Assembly (NCBI GenBank): GCA_041940305.1
Contig: JBGTSJ010000001.1
Location: forward strand, 496,001 to 560,000
Direction: 5' to 3'
Source of the DNA: JBGTSJ01 sp041940305
GTDB taxonomy: Bacteria > Planctomycetota > Planctomycetia > Planctomycetales > Planctomycetaceae
DNA length: 64,000 nt
Below are positions 45,405 to 54,145 of this stretch, one piece after another. Under the pieces are notes generated by a model that was not told the origin of the DNA, searched no databases, and saw only the letters and a list, made by a program, of their open reading frames with translations. How positions within the stretch are numbered: position 1 is the first letter of the stretch; every line of letters begins with the position of its first letter. The position numbers and the translations under genes are program-made.

Positions 45405-47987
45405 TCAGCGTCTTTGCGTCGAAGTCCCGTCCACCTCCGCCTGCAGCCCATCGAACTCCGCCTTGAGTTCCGGTCCGCCAAGCTCCGGGTAGAGCACCCG
45501 CGTGACGCTCAGCAGTTTGCGGCACTCCTCGGTCTGTCCGAGCTTCAGGCACGTTGCGGCCACCTGCAGCCGGGCCGACAGCCATGCCTTCGACCCCGGC
45601 TGCTCCAGCGCTTCCAACCGGCGCCAATACGTCTTTGCCGTCTCCCACGCTTGCTCCTGCCCGGAGTCGGTCAGTAACTCGGCCGCAGTCCGCAGCAACC
45701 GCTTGTCGCGCGGCGATCCCTCCAGCAGGGACTCGTAGACGGCAATGGCGTCATTCGGACGCCCGACGGCCGAGTACGCCTGCGCGAGGCAATGATCGAG
45801 CAGCCGGGCGTCGGGCGGCTCCAGCTGATCGCGGTGTGCATCCAACGCCTCTGCCGCCTTGAGCTGCAGTTCGCCCAGGGCCCTCTCCCGTTCGGGACGA
45901 ATTCCGGCCGCCATCTCGGAAAGCCCGTTCAGCACCCCCAGCAGGACCTTTGGGTCGGACTGCGGGAGCGAATCGAGGATCGACAGCGCGTCATTGAGTC
46001 GGTCCTGCCCCGCGAGGGACACGATGCGCAGCTGCGTGGCGACATGCTGCAGCGCGGGCCACGTGGGATCGGGAGTCTGCCCGTTCGTCTCGGCGTCGCG
46101 CACCGCGGCCTGGCTGCTGCCGATCACGCGATCCAGCAGCGCATCGGCTGATCCATAATCGGGAGTCCGGTGGTTCAGCAGAATCCGCGCCAGCCGCAAG
46201 GCGACGTCGGCGTCGAGAGGCGACAGCCGGGCCGGGGGGAGCGGCATCGTATCGAGATACTCGGTCAACTGCGCGACCGCGAGGTCCTCCCATTGATCGG
46301 GAGGCTGCCCGATCTCGCGGAGACGCTGCAGGATCTGCTCGTAGAGCGCCGCCACTCGTGCCCGTGCGGCCGGACCGCGGGCATGATCGGTGGGAATCAG
46401 GACGTACAACTCCAGCGCTCGCGTCCACTGCTGGCGCGCTTCCTCGAAGGCCGCCAGCATCCACGTGGCGTCCACGAAGGTCGGTGCAGCAGTGAATCGC
46501 TGGCGGTGCGTTTCGAGGGCCGCGGCGTACGCTTCGCGGCGGGACTGGGTCGGGCGCTCTTCCCACAATCGGCCGAGGCAGTACGCGTAGAGCAGATGCG
46601 CCTGCGCGGCGCGATCTCCCGCATGCGCGTCATCCGCAGCCGCACTGAAGTCGACCGCGGCCTGCTGAAACTCTCCTGCCTCAAGGAGGATCGACGCACG
46701 TGTGTAGAGCAGTTCCGGCACGGCCTGGTGACGGCCGGCTTCGCGCACCGACGTCATGGCGGCCGCATAGTGTTCGGCCGCCGCGGTGTGATCGCCGTGC
46801 TGGTAGGCGGCGCGTCCCGCCTGCAGTTCGAGTGCGGCCTCGGTGCCGAACTGCGCCGCCTCCCGGCCGACGGTCAACAACGCCTGGCTGCGAGCCCCCC
46901 ACGGCCCGCCCAACTGGCTCGCAATGCGCTCCGCCTCCGCAAGGAGATCATCCGCCAGCGGCTGGTCGCCGCGAGCGACGGCTGCGTCCCGCGCTGCCAG
47001 CAGCGATTCCACGTTGAGGCTCCGCAGTTCTTCCGACAGCCAGCGTTGCTGCTCCTGCTCGGCCAGCAGGCGCTCGAGCGCCTGATCCGGGCGCTCCCGC
47101 GCCAGTTCGATGCGGACAAGCTCGGCAAGACCTCTCGTCCTCACCGGCGGCGGCGGGTCGTCGCGGAGAATCGCATCCGCCAGCGACTGCGCCTGATCCA
47201 GTTCGCCGCGGAGGCGCGCGGTTTGCGTTCGCAGCAACCTGGCTTCCCACTCGAAGTCGTCCGGGAGCGATTCACGAAGAAGGGGGCCCAGCCGCGATTC
47301 GGCCGCATGCAGAGCGGCCGTCCGCTCGATGCCGGACGGCAGGAGCCTGCCGAGTTCCACAGACAGCGACGCCATCCGCAGCCGCGCCTCCTGGCTGAGG
47401 AGCCGGATGTCCGCCGGAGTCAGCGCCCCGGCGGCGCGCTCCGCGGCCGACGGCATGCGGGCAGTCCGCTGGCTCGCGGTGAGCGTCGCCTCCGCCTCGC
47501 CGAGGCCCCGCGCGGCGGACTGCAGAGCGGAGACCGCCTGTGACTGCAGTTCGGCATCATACGGTGCGATCCGCGTCTGCCAGGCCAGCAGTTCCGCCTG
47601 TTCCGCCGGAACGACGGCCGACTGCAGGAGCAGCATCTCGCGACGCGGGCTGTTCGCGTCCCGCTGCAGCTGTTCTTCCACAATGGCAGCGGCGCGGCTC
47701 CACAGCTCCTCCTGCTCCTGGCCGGTGCGCCACGCGGCGTGATCCGCCAAAGTGCGGGACAGCTCGACCGTCAGCTCCACGCGGTCGGCCGCGGGAAGTT
47801 CCGGATCATCCAGCTCGCGCAGGCAGTACGACTCCGCCACCGAGAACAGCCGGCGTTCCCGCAGACCGCGCAGGTACTCGCGTGCCGGTTCATCGATCGC
47901 CCAAGCCACGGACCAAGCCGACAGGCAGACGGCGAACCACGCGACCAGCACGCCCACAGGGCGGCCAATGATCGAACGAAGCGACAT
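45405..47987 (-). CDS. Large secreted or membrane-associated TPR protein
   Basis: The start at 47987 (MSLRSIIGRPVGVLV) gives a signal peptide ending near SVAWA. The remaining 830 residues are helical, with many TPR-like pairs, such as AYQHGDHTAAAEHYAAAM, AGEFQQAAVDFSAAADDA, EEARQQWTRALELYVLIP and LGQTEECRKLLSVTR near the end. It is probably a periplasmic scaffold. It is the last gene of a minus-strand group that includes an ECF sigma factor, a membrane protein, a Ser/Thr kinase and an FHA protein. The gap to the sigma-factor gene (129 bases) contains a dispersed repeat. Confidence 0.8.
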   Translation of the reverse strand: MSLRSIIGRPVGVLVAWFAVCLSAWSVAWAIDEPAREYLRGLRERRLFSVAESYCLRELDDPELPAADRVELTVELSRTLADHAAWRTGQEQEELWSRAAAIVEEQLQRDANSPRREMLLLQSAVVPAEQAELLAWQTRIAPYDAELQSQAVSALQSAARGLGEAEATLTASQRTARMPSAAERAAGALTPADIRLLSQEARLRMASLSVELGRLLPSGIERTAALHAAESRLGPLLRESLPDDFEWEARLLRTQTARLRGELDQAQSLADAILRDDPPPPVRTRGLAELVRIELARERPDQALERLLAEQEQQRWLSEELRSLNVESLLAARDAAVARGDQPLADDLLAEAERIASQLGGPWGARSQALLTVGREAAQFGTEAALELQAGRAAYQHGDHTAAAEHYAAAMTSVREAGRHQAVPELLYTRASILLEAGEFQQAAVDFSAAADDAHAGDRAAQAHLLYAYCLGRLWEERPTQSRREAYAAALETHRQRFTAAPTFVDATWMLAAFEEARQQWTRALELYVLIPTDHARGPAARARVAALYEQILQRLREIGQPPDQWEDLAVAQLTEYLDTMPLPPARLSPLDADVALRLARILLNHRTPDYGSADALLDRVIGSSQAAVRDAETNGQTPDPTWPALQHVATQLRIVSLAGQDRLNDALSILDSLPQSDPKVLLGVLNGLSEMAAGIRPERERALGELQLKAAEALDAHRDQLEPPDARLLDHCLAQAYSAVGRPNDAIAVYESLLEGSPRDKRLLRTAAELLTDSGQEQAWETAKTYWRRLEALEQPGSKAWLSARLQVAATCLKLGQTEECRKLLSVTRVLYPELGGPELKAEFDGLQAEVDGTSTQRR

Positions 47988-48081
47988 GCCTGAACGATAG
48001 GAGACACGCCGCCAGAGAGACAAGGGGGATCGGCACGGCGCCGGCCGCCGCCCCACCACTGCGAACCCGCGAAATTCCGCC

Positions 48082-48102
48082 GAATCCGCGTCATCCGCGG
48101 CC
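48082..48102. repeat. Copy of the dispersed repeat arm of 43579-43666
   Basis: GAATCCGCGTCATCCGCGG plus CC is identical to 43646-43666. It lies between the TPR gene and the ECF sigma-factor gene and stands without its partner arm. Confidence 0.75.
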
Positions 48103-48116
48103 CACCCTGGTCGCCG

Positions 48117-48758
48117 CTACTCCAGCCCGAACTCCCTCGCATCGAAATCCACAATGCGAGCCCGGGTCACCGCATCTTTGAGTTTCGCCACGACGAAGTA
48201 TTTGTGGTTCGCTACGGCCTGCTCGGTGATTCCCAGACGCGCTGCTGCCTCCTTGTTCGGATATCCCAGCACGAACAGCAGTTCGATGCACCGCAGCCGT
48301 TCGAATTCTCCCTTCTCGACCCAGCACTGGATGAGTTCGCGGAGGCAGCCGCCGATTACTTCCTCCTCACGGGACTGGCGTTCGCGGCTGCGGGCCATGC
48401 TGGACGCGACCCGCACCCGGCCGGATGGTTCATAGCCGCCGGATCCATCAGCCGATTCCAGCACGCCGGTCAGTGCCGGTCGGCGACCTTGACGGCGGAG
48501 GAGGTCCGTCAGCTTATGGGCGGCGATGGCGAACAGAAAGCTCTCGATCGGCGTATCGTCGTCGTAATTGGGGAGCGCCGTCAGGAAGCCGAGGAACGTA
48601 TCCTGCACGACGTCTTCGGCGGCCGCGCGGTCGCGGAGCCGGCTGTCGACGAACGCGATCAGCCGCCCCTCGTAGCGGTCGATGCACTCCTGCCACGCCG
48701 CCTGGTCCTGCGTGCGGATGCGCGCCACGAGCAGTTTGTCGGCGGCGTCAGCGGGCAT
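48117..48758 (-). CDS. ECF-type RNA polymerase sigma factor
   Basis: The 213-residue protein shows region 2 (WQECIDRYEGRLIAFV, then DRAAAEDVVQDTFLGFL) and region 4 (LLFVLGYPNKEAAARLGITEQAVANHKYFV). It has no region 3, as usual for extracytoplasmic function sigma factors. A longer insert (about 95-130) lies between the two regions. No anti-sigma factor of the common type is adjacent; instead it follows a membrane protein, a Ser/Thr kinase and an FHA protein. In planctomycetes, ECF sigma factors are often encoded next to Ser/Thr kinases, so phosphorylation may control it. Confidence 0.9.
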   Translation of the reverse strand: MPADAADKLLVARIRTQDQAAWQECIDRYEGRLIAFVDSRLRDRAAAEDVVQDTFLGFLTALPNYDDDTPIESFLFAIAAHKLTDLLRRQGRRPALTGVLESADGSGGYEPSGRVRVASSMARSRERQSREEEVIGGCLRELIQCWVEKGEFERLRCIELLFVLGYPNKEAAARLGITEQAVANHKYFVVAKLKDAVTRARIVDFDAREFGLE

Positions 48759-48821
48759 GGCAATCCGGCAACAGGAAGTCGATCCCTAATGGAACGGTCG
48801 GGACAGGAGTCGTTTGCCGGA

Positions 48822-49805
48822 TTATGTCAGCATCACCGTGGCCGCTCCAGCCGCGATAACCACGGCCGCCACCGTAGCGGGGCCGATCGATCGCTGCCGC
48901 CGCCCCTCGTGGGATCCCTTGCGGAGCAGTCCGCCGACCAGGGCAAACGCGAGCGTGAGCACGCCGATCCCGATTCCCAACCATGTGATCCGTTGCTGGA
49001 CGGCAAACGGCCGCCAGGCCTCAAGCAGCCTGGCGCGGACGTCGGGAGTGAGTTCGAGCTCCCAGTACATCCGGTACAGCGATGGGTTGAACTCGCCGAT
49101 CGGGAGCGTCGACGTCTCGTGCAGGCGGCGAGTGACGGCTCCGGACTGCACGATCGTTTCGGCATCCGGCATCCAGCCGGCAGCGGAGGGATGCTCCCAG
49201 GCCAGGTAATTGCTGAGCTTGATGGCGGCCAGGTTCGTCAACTGGGCGTCGGCTTCTTCCAGCGTGGCCCACTGATCGCTGACCAGCACCTCGCGCCGCT
49301 CGTCGATGAGCCGGTGAATCTCGGGATCGCTTTCGACCCACTCCGGCAATTTAGGCAATCGCTGGCCGACGACGTCCCGGCCCACGTACGCGACCAGTTC
49401 CAGCGACGGATCGTCTGCATCCGGCACTGGTGTCGCGGACTCATCATGGCTCGTTGCCGGCTGTTCATCGGACGTCCCGCGCCAGTCCAGCACCTGCGAC
49501 GGCACGGCCGGCTCCGACTCGACGATCGCGCGCGGCCTCGATTCCTCCGCCCGGTATTCGTGCAGTGCCAGCGACAGTGTCTCCAACTCCTGCCGGGCCT
49601 CGGCACGCCGGACATCCTCATGCACTTCCAGGCGGACAAAGTACAGGCCCCCCATCAGAGCCGCACCGAGACCGAGGAGCGCTACCAGCGTCACGGGGAT
49701 CAGCAGCACATGGCCGCTGCGGGCGAAGCGCACGATGGCCCAGATCCCGGCAGCGAGCGCCGCCAGTGCGAAGATTGCGAACAGAATCAGCCAGATTGCG
49801 AACAT
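48822..49805 (-). CDS. Membrane protein of unknown function in the sigma-factor operon
   Basis: The 327-residue protein has two helices at the N-terminus (about 3-25 and 34-56), a soluble part of about 215 residues (RRAEARQELETLSLAL first, then a Pro/Asp-rich linker and a helical domain), and two more helices at the end (about 274-294 and 310-326). I do not recognise a family. Its place between the kinase and the sigma-factor genes, with gaps of 30 and 63 bases, suggests a sensor or an anti-sigma-like role. This is inferred from position only. Confidence 0.7.
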   Translation of the reverse strand: MFAIWLILFAIFALAALAAGIWAIVRFARSGHVLLIPVTLVALLGLGAALMGGLYFVRLEVHEDVRRAEARQELETLSLALHEYRAEESRPRAIVESEPAVPSQVLDWRGTSDEQPATSHDESATPVPDADDPSLELVAYVGRDVVGQRLPKLPEWVESDPEIHRLIDERREVLVSDQWATLEEADAQLTNLAAIKLSNYLAWEHPSAAGWMPDAETIVQSGAVTRRLHETSTLPIGEFNPSLYRMYWELELTPDVRARLLEAWRPFAVQQRITWLGIGIGVLTLAFALVGGLLRKGSHEGRRQRSIGPATVAAVVIAAGAATVMLT

Positions 49806-49835
49806 CTCAGCGGGTCCCTTCCGATCGGACTCTGC

Positions 49836-51674
49836 CTATTCAGTCAGCCGTGTCCCACGCGATTCAGGCGGCGTCCACACCGACGAAATCTGCACGACGC
49901 TCGAGATCACCGCCGCCCACACAACGGCCCACGTGTGCGGGAACGCCCACACCACGGAGATCAACCAGGCGAACATCATCGTCAGCAGCAGCGACGACAG
50001 CTTGAAACGCGTCGGGCGGAACGCGTCCGCGTGCCACCACCAGCGGCGGAGCGAGAACAACAGTCCGAAGAACACCAGGTATCCGAGGTACGACGGCCCC
50101 CCCGTTCGGGTCAGCGCCTGCGACCCGACGTTCACAAACACCGCATCAGTATGCCTAGGCAGCGAAACCATCAGTACTTCGTTCAGTCCCCACGCCGCGC
50201 CGCCCGCGATGCAGCCCATTGCCAGCAGCACGAGCCGCCGGGTCCCGCCGTCGATGCGGCGACCTTCGATAAACTTCGCTCCGCCCATCACGCACCATGC
50301 GGCGATGACGGCCGTCCCCGCGAACAACGCGATCGCTCCCGGGTCCAAAGAGTCGGCGCCATACGAGTTCGCGAAGAACTCCGGCGACACCACGGCGATG
50401 CCGGTGGTGAGCAGGGCAGTGAGCAGGGCGGCGACGGCGGCGCTGCCGGCGAAATCTGCGGCCCGGCCCCGCAGGGAGATCGCCCGCGGCGTATGCGGCG
50501 TCAGGCGGCCGTTGCCGCGACGATGTCGGGCCATGGGGGCGGGTGCTCCGCATCGTCGATGCCGGTGATCCTGCACCGGGCGGGCCGCGACGGTCGCAGT
50601 ACGACTCGACGGTTCCCGCGCCTTGCCGTATGCCCCGTAGGCCACGGCCGCCATCGCGGCGACGGCCATGAACGGGCCACCCGTAAACGGCGATAGACAC
50701 AGCGCAATCAGACCGCCGAGCAGCCAGGCGTCGGCGTTGGTGCGCGGCCAGGATGTGTGTCCCGTGTTCGTCGCGCGGACCGGGCGGGCAAGCACTTCGT
50801 CGGCACTCAACACTGTCTGCACTGCGGCGGGTTTCTCATCAGATGTAAATGCCGCCTCCGGAATATCGAGCACCGGACGGCGGCCGAGCACGGCGTTCTC
50901 GAAGGCGCCCGCCAGTTCCGCGACGTTCGGGTAGCGACGCGCCGGATCCTTCTCCAGGGCGCGGGCGATGACCGGCTGCAGCCGCGGCGGCAGCACGCTG
51001 ACGTCGGGCGGCTCAGAGAGATGCTTCATCAGAATCTCGCCGGTCGATTCCCCCTCGAACGGCACTCGCCCCGTCAGCATCTCGTACAGGATGATGCCCA
51101 TCGCGTAGACGTCAACTTCCTTGCCGTACTTTCCCTTCGCCACTTCCGGCGCCATGTAGTACACGGTCCCGACGCTCTGCGTCTGGGCGCTGCGGCGGCT
51201 GGGGGTAATGAACTTCGACAGGCCGACGTCGCCCACCTTCACCACGCTGTTCTCGATGAAGATGTTGCCCGGCTTGAGATCGCGGTGGACGATGCCGCGG
51301 TCGTGCAGAAAGCTGACGCCGGCCGCCAGCCCCGGCAGCCAGCGGCGGATCTCCTGCATCGGCATCCCGGTCGGATAGCGGCGGATCGCGGCGTCGAGCG
51401 TCTCCCCGCCGATATACTCCATCAGGATCCAGTGATCCCCGTCTCCGTCCTGCTTGACGTCAAAGATCGTCACCAGGTTGGGGTGAGAGAGGTTGAGGCA
51501 CTGCTTGACCCCCCGCAGTTCGATTTCCGAATTGTTCTGCAGCAGCTTGAGCGCCACTTCGCGGCCGGCGTCGGTGAGCGCGTAGTACACTTCGCCAAAC
51601 CCGCCACGGTAGATGGCGCGCTTGATCGTGTACCCTTCGAGGGGGCGCGATTCGGGGGCGAAGGTGAACTTCAT
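49836..51674 (-). CDS. Membrane serine/threonine protein kinase
   Basis: The start at 51674 (MKFTFAPES) was chosen because kinase sequence begins almost at once and the upstream FHA gene ends 12 bases before. The kinase domain (about 14-290) has RGGFGEVYYAL, Lys43 in VALKLL, HRDLKPGN (Asp132), and GTVYYMAPEV. The DFG motif reads DVG (149-151), and the first Gly of the P-loop is Tyr22. After a linker with Arg and His, the C-terminal half has about six transmembrane helices. This architecture suggests a membrane sensor. It lies in an operon with an FHA protein and an ECF sigma factor. Confidence 0.88.
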   Translation of the reverse strand: MKFTFAPESRPLEGYTIKRAIYRGGFGEVYYALTDAGREVALKLLQNNSEIELRGVKQCLNLSHPNLVTIFDVKQDGDGDHWILMEYIGGETLDAAIRRYPTGMPMQEIRRWLPGLAAGVSFLHDRGIVHRDLKPGNIFIENSVVKVGDVGLSKFITPSRRSAQTQSVGTVYYMAPEVAKGKYGKEVDVYAMGIILYEMLTGRVPFEGESTGEILMKHLSEPPDVSVLPPRLQPVIARALEKDPARRYPNVAELAGAFENAVLGRRPVLDIPEAAFTSDEKPAAVQTVLSADEVLARPVRATNTGHTSWPRTNADAWLLGGLIALCLSPFTGGPFMAVAAMAAVAYGAYGKAREPSSRTATVAARPVQDHRHRRCGAPAPMARHRRGNGRLTPHTPRAISLRGRAADFAGSAAVAALLTALLTTGIAVVSPEFFANSYGADSLDPGAIALFAGTAVIAAWCVMGGAKFIEGRRIDGGTRRLVLLAMGCIAGGAAWGLNEVLMVSLPRHTDAVFVNVGSQALTRTGGPSYLGYLVFFGLLFSLRRWWWHADAFRPTRFKLSSLLLTMMFAWLISVVWAFPHTWAVVWAAVISSVVQISSVWTPPESRGTRLTE

Positions 51675-51685
51675 GGCGGTGTCCG

Positions 51686-52624
51686 TTATCCCATCTCGGC
51701 GTGGGCGAATTCCACGCGGAACCGCAACTCGTGTCCGGTGACGACTGATCCATCCCGGACGGCCGCGTCTCCGGCCACCTGGCAGCCGTTGACGAAGATC
51801 TGCCCGTTTTCCGCGGCCACACTCCCAGCGGAATCGCGGCCGGCTTTGCACCACAGTTTCCCGTCGCGGCGGAACAGAATGACCGTCTGCTCCCATTCCG
51901 GACAGACAATGTGGCAATCGGACGTCGGGCCAATCAGGCAGGTCTGTTCCATCAGCACAATGCCGTCAATACGCCGCACCGGCCGGTGGCTGCTGGCGAA
52001 TTCCAGCCGCGCCGACAGGGACAACGGATTCGGCCGGCGAAAGATCAATTGAACTGCGCCGGCCTGGCCCAATCCAATGATTTCCTGGTCGTGCAGCAGG
52101 CGGCGTTCGGTCACGCGCTCCTCCGCGACCGTCGCCGGCCCGTTGGCAGTGAGCCAGTAGGATTCCCCGTCGCGGTCAATCGCGGCGTGCAGTCGCGACA
52201 GGTCGGCGAGCAGCTTGACCTGGGCCGCGTCTTCGCCGGACGACGTCGAAGGGCCCCCGATCGTCAGCCGCTCCTTCGTGCAGAGCAGCCAGCAGCCCAC
52301 GCCGTCGATCCACAACAGCCACTGACCCCGGTCGTTGGAACGCGGCGCCGGGCGCGTCTCCGCCTGAGGCTTTGTCGCCGCGACGGTGGCGGCGGGGGCG
52401 CCGTTCCGTTGATACAGCTGGCCCATGAAGACGCGTCCGCAGACGCCGCACTTGCCGGAGCGAACCGGATTGCCGGCCGCCTTCCAGCGCACGCCCCCCA
52501 TTTCCCAGACCGACGTCTCGGCCCCGCACGGGCAGCGCATCAGCCAGCCGCGCGACTCGGCCTCCATGGACGCCGCCCACGAGTTCGGGAGGACGTTGGC
52601 CAGGATGTCCTGCAGCGTGCTCAT
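51686..52624 (-). CDS. FHA-domain protein with zinc ribbon
   Basis: The start at 52624 (MSTLQDILANVL) gives 312 residues. A Cys4 zinc ribbon is at about 28-60 (RCPCGAETSV with KCGVCGRVF). An FHA domain follows (about 100-190): RLTIGGPSTSSGEDAAQ, LLADLSRLHAAIDRDG, LTANGPATV. The C-terminal part looks like a second, less clear FHA-like unit (CLIGPTSDCHIVCP, IFVNGCQVAG). FHA domains bind phosphothreonine, so the protein probably recognises a substrate of the kinase encoded 12 bases downstream. It is the first gene of the operon. Confidence 0.82.
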   Translation of the reverse strand: MSTLQDILANVLPNSWAASMEAESRGWLMRCPCGAETSVWEMGGVRWKAAGNPVRSGKCGVCGRVFMGQLYQRNGAPAATVAATKPQAETRPAPRSNDRGQWLLWIDGVGCWLLCTKERLTIGGPSTSSGEDAAQVKLLADLSRLHAAIDRDGESYWLTANGPATVAEERVTERRLLHDQEIIGLGQAGAVQLIFRRPNPLSLSARLEFASSHRPVRRIDGIVLMEQTCLIGPTSDCHIVCPEWEQTVILFRRDGKLWCKAGRDSAGSVAAENGQIFVNGCQVAGDAAVRDGSVVTGHELRFRVEFAHAEMG

Positions 52625-52630
52625 GGATCG

Positions 52631-52658
52631 GGGGACAGGGATCAGGGGACAGGGATCA
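52631..52658. repeat. Tandem 14-bp direct repeat
   Basis: GGGGACAGGGATCA occurs twice in direct succession (52631-52644 and 52645-52658), just upstream of the FHA gene start. A looser CT-rich relative occurs near 31580. Confidence 0.8.
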
Positions 52659-52688
52659 GTATTCAGGATAGCGAATTCAGTTCTCAAA

Positions 52689-52870
52689 AGTCGCAGGCAC
52701 ACTCCGTGTGCCGTCCGCTGCGCGTTCATCCATTCATCACCGAACAATTGGGGAGCACTTCGGCTTCATCGCAGTTCCATTCTTCCGTTCTTCAGCGTTG
52801 TGCGGCGTTCCGTTCATCGCCCAGCGTTTCAGTTCATCCATTGGACGGCACACGGAGTGTGCCTGCGACT
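52689..52870. repeat. Perfect 28-bp inverted repeat pair
   Basis: The 28 bases 52689-52716 and 52843-52870 are exact reverse complements. Each arm contains the palindrome GGCACACTCCGTGTGCC. The 126 bases between the arms have no coding potential. The structure looks like two copies of a palindromic intergenic repeat facing each other. Confidence 0.85.
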
Positions 52871-52968
52871 TACTGACCGGGCCGCAGCCCGCCGGCTTCC
52901 TTGCAGGCGGGCTGACGGAGGACGGTACTTCTACGGTTCCGCAGGGAGTCGGCAGGAAACCGTCACGG

Positions 52969-53001
52969 AGAAACCCGGTTTCTTGAAGAAACCGGGTTTC
53001 T
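52969..53001 (-). terminator. Hairpin at the end of the coiled-coil gene
   Basis: A perfect 15-bp stem, AGAAACCCGGTTTCT (52969-52983) with its complement at 52987-53001, and a 3-base loop. It lies 11 bases after the stop of the minus-strand coiled-coil gene. There is no strong T-run after it, so it may be a palindromic repeat that also stabilises or ends the transcript. Confidence 0.55.
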
Positions 53002-53011
53002 GTCGCTCGAC

Positions 53012-53818
53012 CTAGAACGCACCCGCCGGAATCTCAACTTCCGACGACTCGCGCTGGAAGTACGAATCCACCTGGTCGACGATATCCTCCGGCACCGACA
53101 GGTCTTCCTCCACCGGAATCAGTCCGGCGAAATTGGCGTCGGCGTCGAGCAGCTTCTCTTCGACGTCGAGCTTGCTGTCGATCTCACGGATCATCTGCTT
53201 GCAGCGGGCCAACTGCGAGTCGTCGATCGCGAGTTCGCTCACCGTCTTGCGGGCTTCGATCGTGCGGACGCGGGCTTCCAGCCGCTCGATCTCCACTTCC
53301 AGGCTCTTTCGCTGCGAGAGCATGCTCTCCAGCGTGTCGCGGTGCGCCTGCAGCGCCTGCTCGCGGGCGGCGAGCGTATCACGGTCGGCGTTCAGGGCGT
53401 CTTCGGCAACCTGGTAGCGGCTGAACCGCTCCGCCAGATCGCGCTGCACTTCGTCATCGTTGTACCGGCGGCCATGCACCACGAAGTGCGTGTCGCCGCT
53501 CTTCAGATGCGCGCTCAGCGCCAGAATCGCTTCTTCCTGATCTCCCAGCTCCGCCTCGCGGCGGGCGATGGCTTCCTGCAGATGCTCGCATTCCACCTGC
53601 TGCTTGGCGATGACATGCATCGACTTCCGGATTTCCGGGACGAGCTGGTCCACCTCGTGGCGGGCCCGCTCGATCTCGAACTCGACGGGGACTTCCCCCC
53701 GCACCGCTTCCCGGGCCGTCTCAATGCCCGTGCTCAGATAGCTGACCGCATCGCGGCCGAACACAAATGTGCCGACTGCGGCGACGGCCAATGAACCGAT
53801 CGCAATCTTCTTAATCAT
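53012..53818 (-). CDS. Membrane-anchored coiled-coil protein
   Basis: The start at 53818 (MIKKIAIGSLAVAAVGTFVFG) was chosen because AGGAG lies 10 bases upstream and a signal anchor follows. Most of the 268-residue protein is predicted coiled coil (for example HEVDQLVPEIRKSMHVIAKQ, LAAREQALQAHRDTLESML, SLEVEIERLEARVRTIEAR). The C-terminal 45 residues are acidic. No enzyme motif is seen. Similar coiled-coil proteins occur in planctomycetes, but I cannot give a function. It is a single gene with its own hairpin at the 3' end. Confidence 0.75.
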   Translation of the reverse strand: MIKKIAIGSLAVAAVGTFVFGRDAVSYLSTGIETAREAVRGEVPVEFEIERARHEVDQLVPEIRKSMHVIAKQQVECEHLQEAIARREAELGDQEEAILALSAHLKSGDTHFVVHGRRYNDDEVQRDLAERFSRYQVAEDALNADRDTLAAREQALQAHRDTLESMLSQRKSLEVEIERLEARVRTIEARKTVSELAIDDSQLARCKQMIREIDSKLDVEEKLLDADANFAGLIPVEEDLSVPEDIVDQVDSYFQRESSEVEIPAGAF

Positions 53819-54145
53819 GGCTCCGTCTCCTCTGTATGGGAAAGTCGCTGCTACCCGTGACCGTGGGAGCTGCGACCAACGCAGTGCGGTCACGTACTGC
53901 TGGTGATTCGCGACGGAGAGGCGAATCTTTGCAAGAATTGCAACGAAATCGGCACAGGGAAGCGGCCGGGGGTCAGCGTTCACCGGCCGACAGCCCAAGC
54001 TGCAACTCTTATTGCAATTTGGGTTTACGGCAGATGAGGAACGCTAATCTCCGCTAATAAACGCTAATGCATTTGATCTGCTCGGATTCCGAGAGCGCGG
54101 GGGCCGCGGAACGGAAACCGCGTCATTAGTGTCAAATAGTGGAGA
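53819..54145. other. Intergenic region with an inverted repeat
   Basis: About 327 bases between scpA and the coiled-coil gene. The first half is the probable promoter region of the coiled-coil gene, without a clear motif. The second half is the inverted repeat at 54036-54157. Confidence 0.5.

Larger units (their letters stand above)
52625..53011. other. Repeat-rich intergenic region
   Basis: About 387 bases without a gene, between the FHA gene and the coiled-coil gene (both minus). It contains, in order, a tandem 14-bp repeat, a perfect 28-bp inverted repeat pair and a 15-bp hairpin next to the coiled-coil gene's stop. The promoter of the FHA operon must also lie here; I could not place it. 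Confidence 0.6.

Noticed and set aside
48204..50696. Plus-strand open frame of 830 codons
   Set aside because: It runs antiparallel through the sigma-factor, membrane-protein and kinase genes, is very rich in Arg, His and Gln and has no known motif. It is an effect of high GC.
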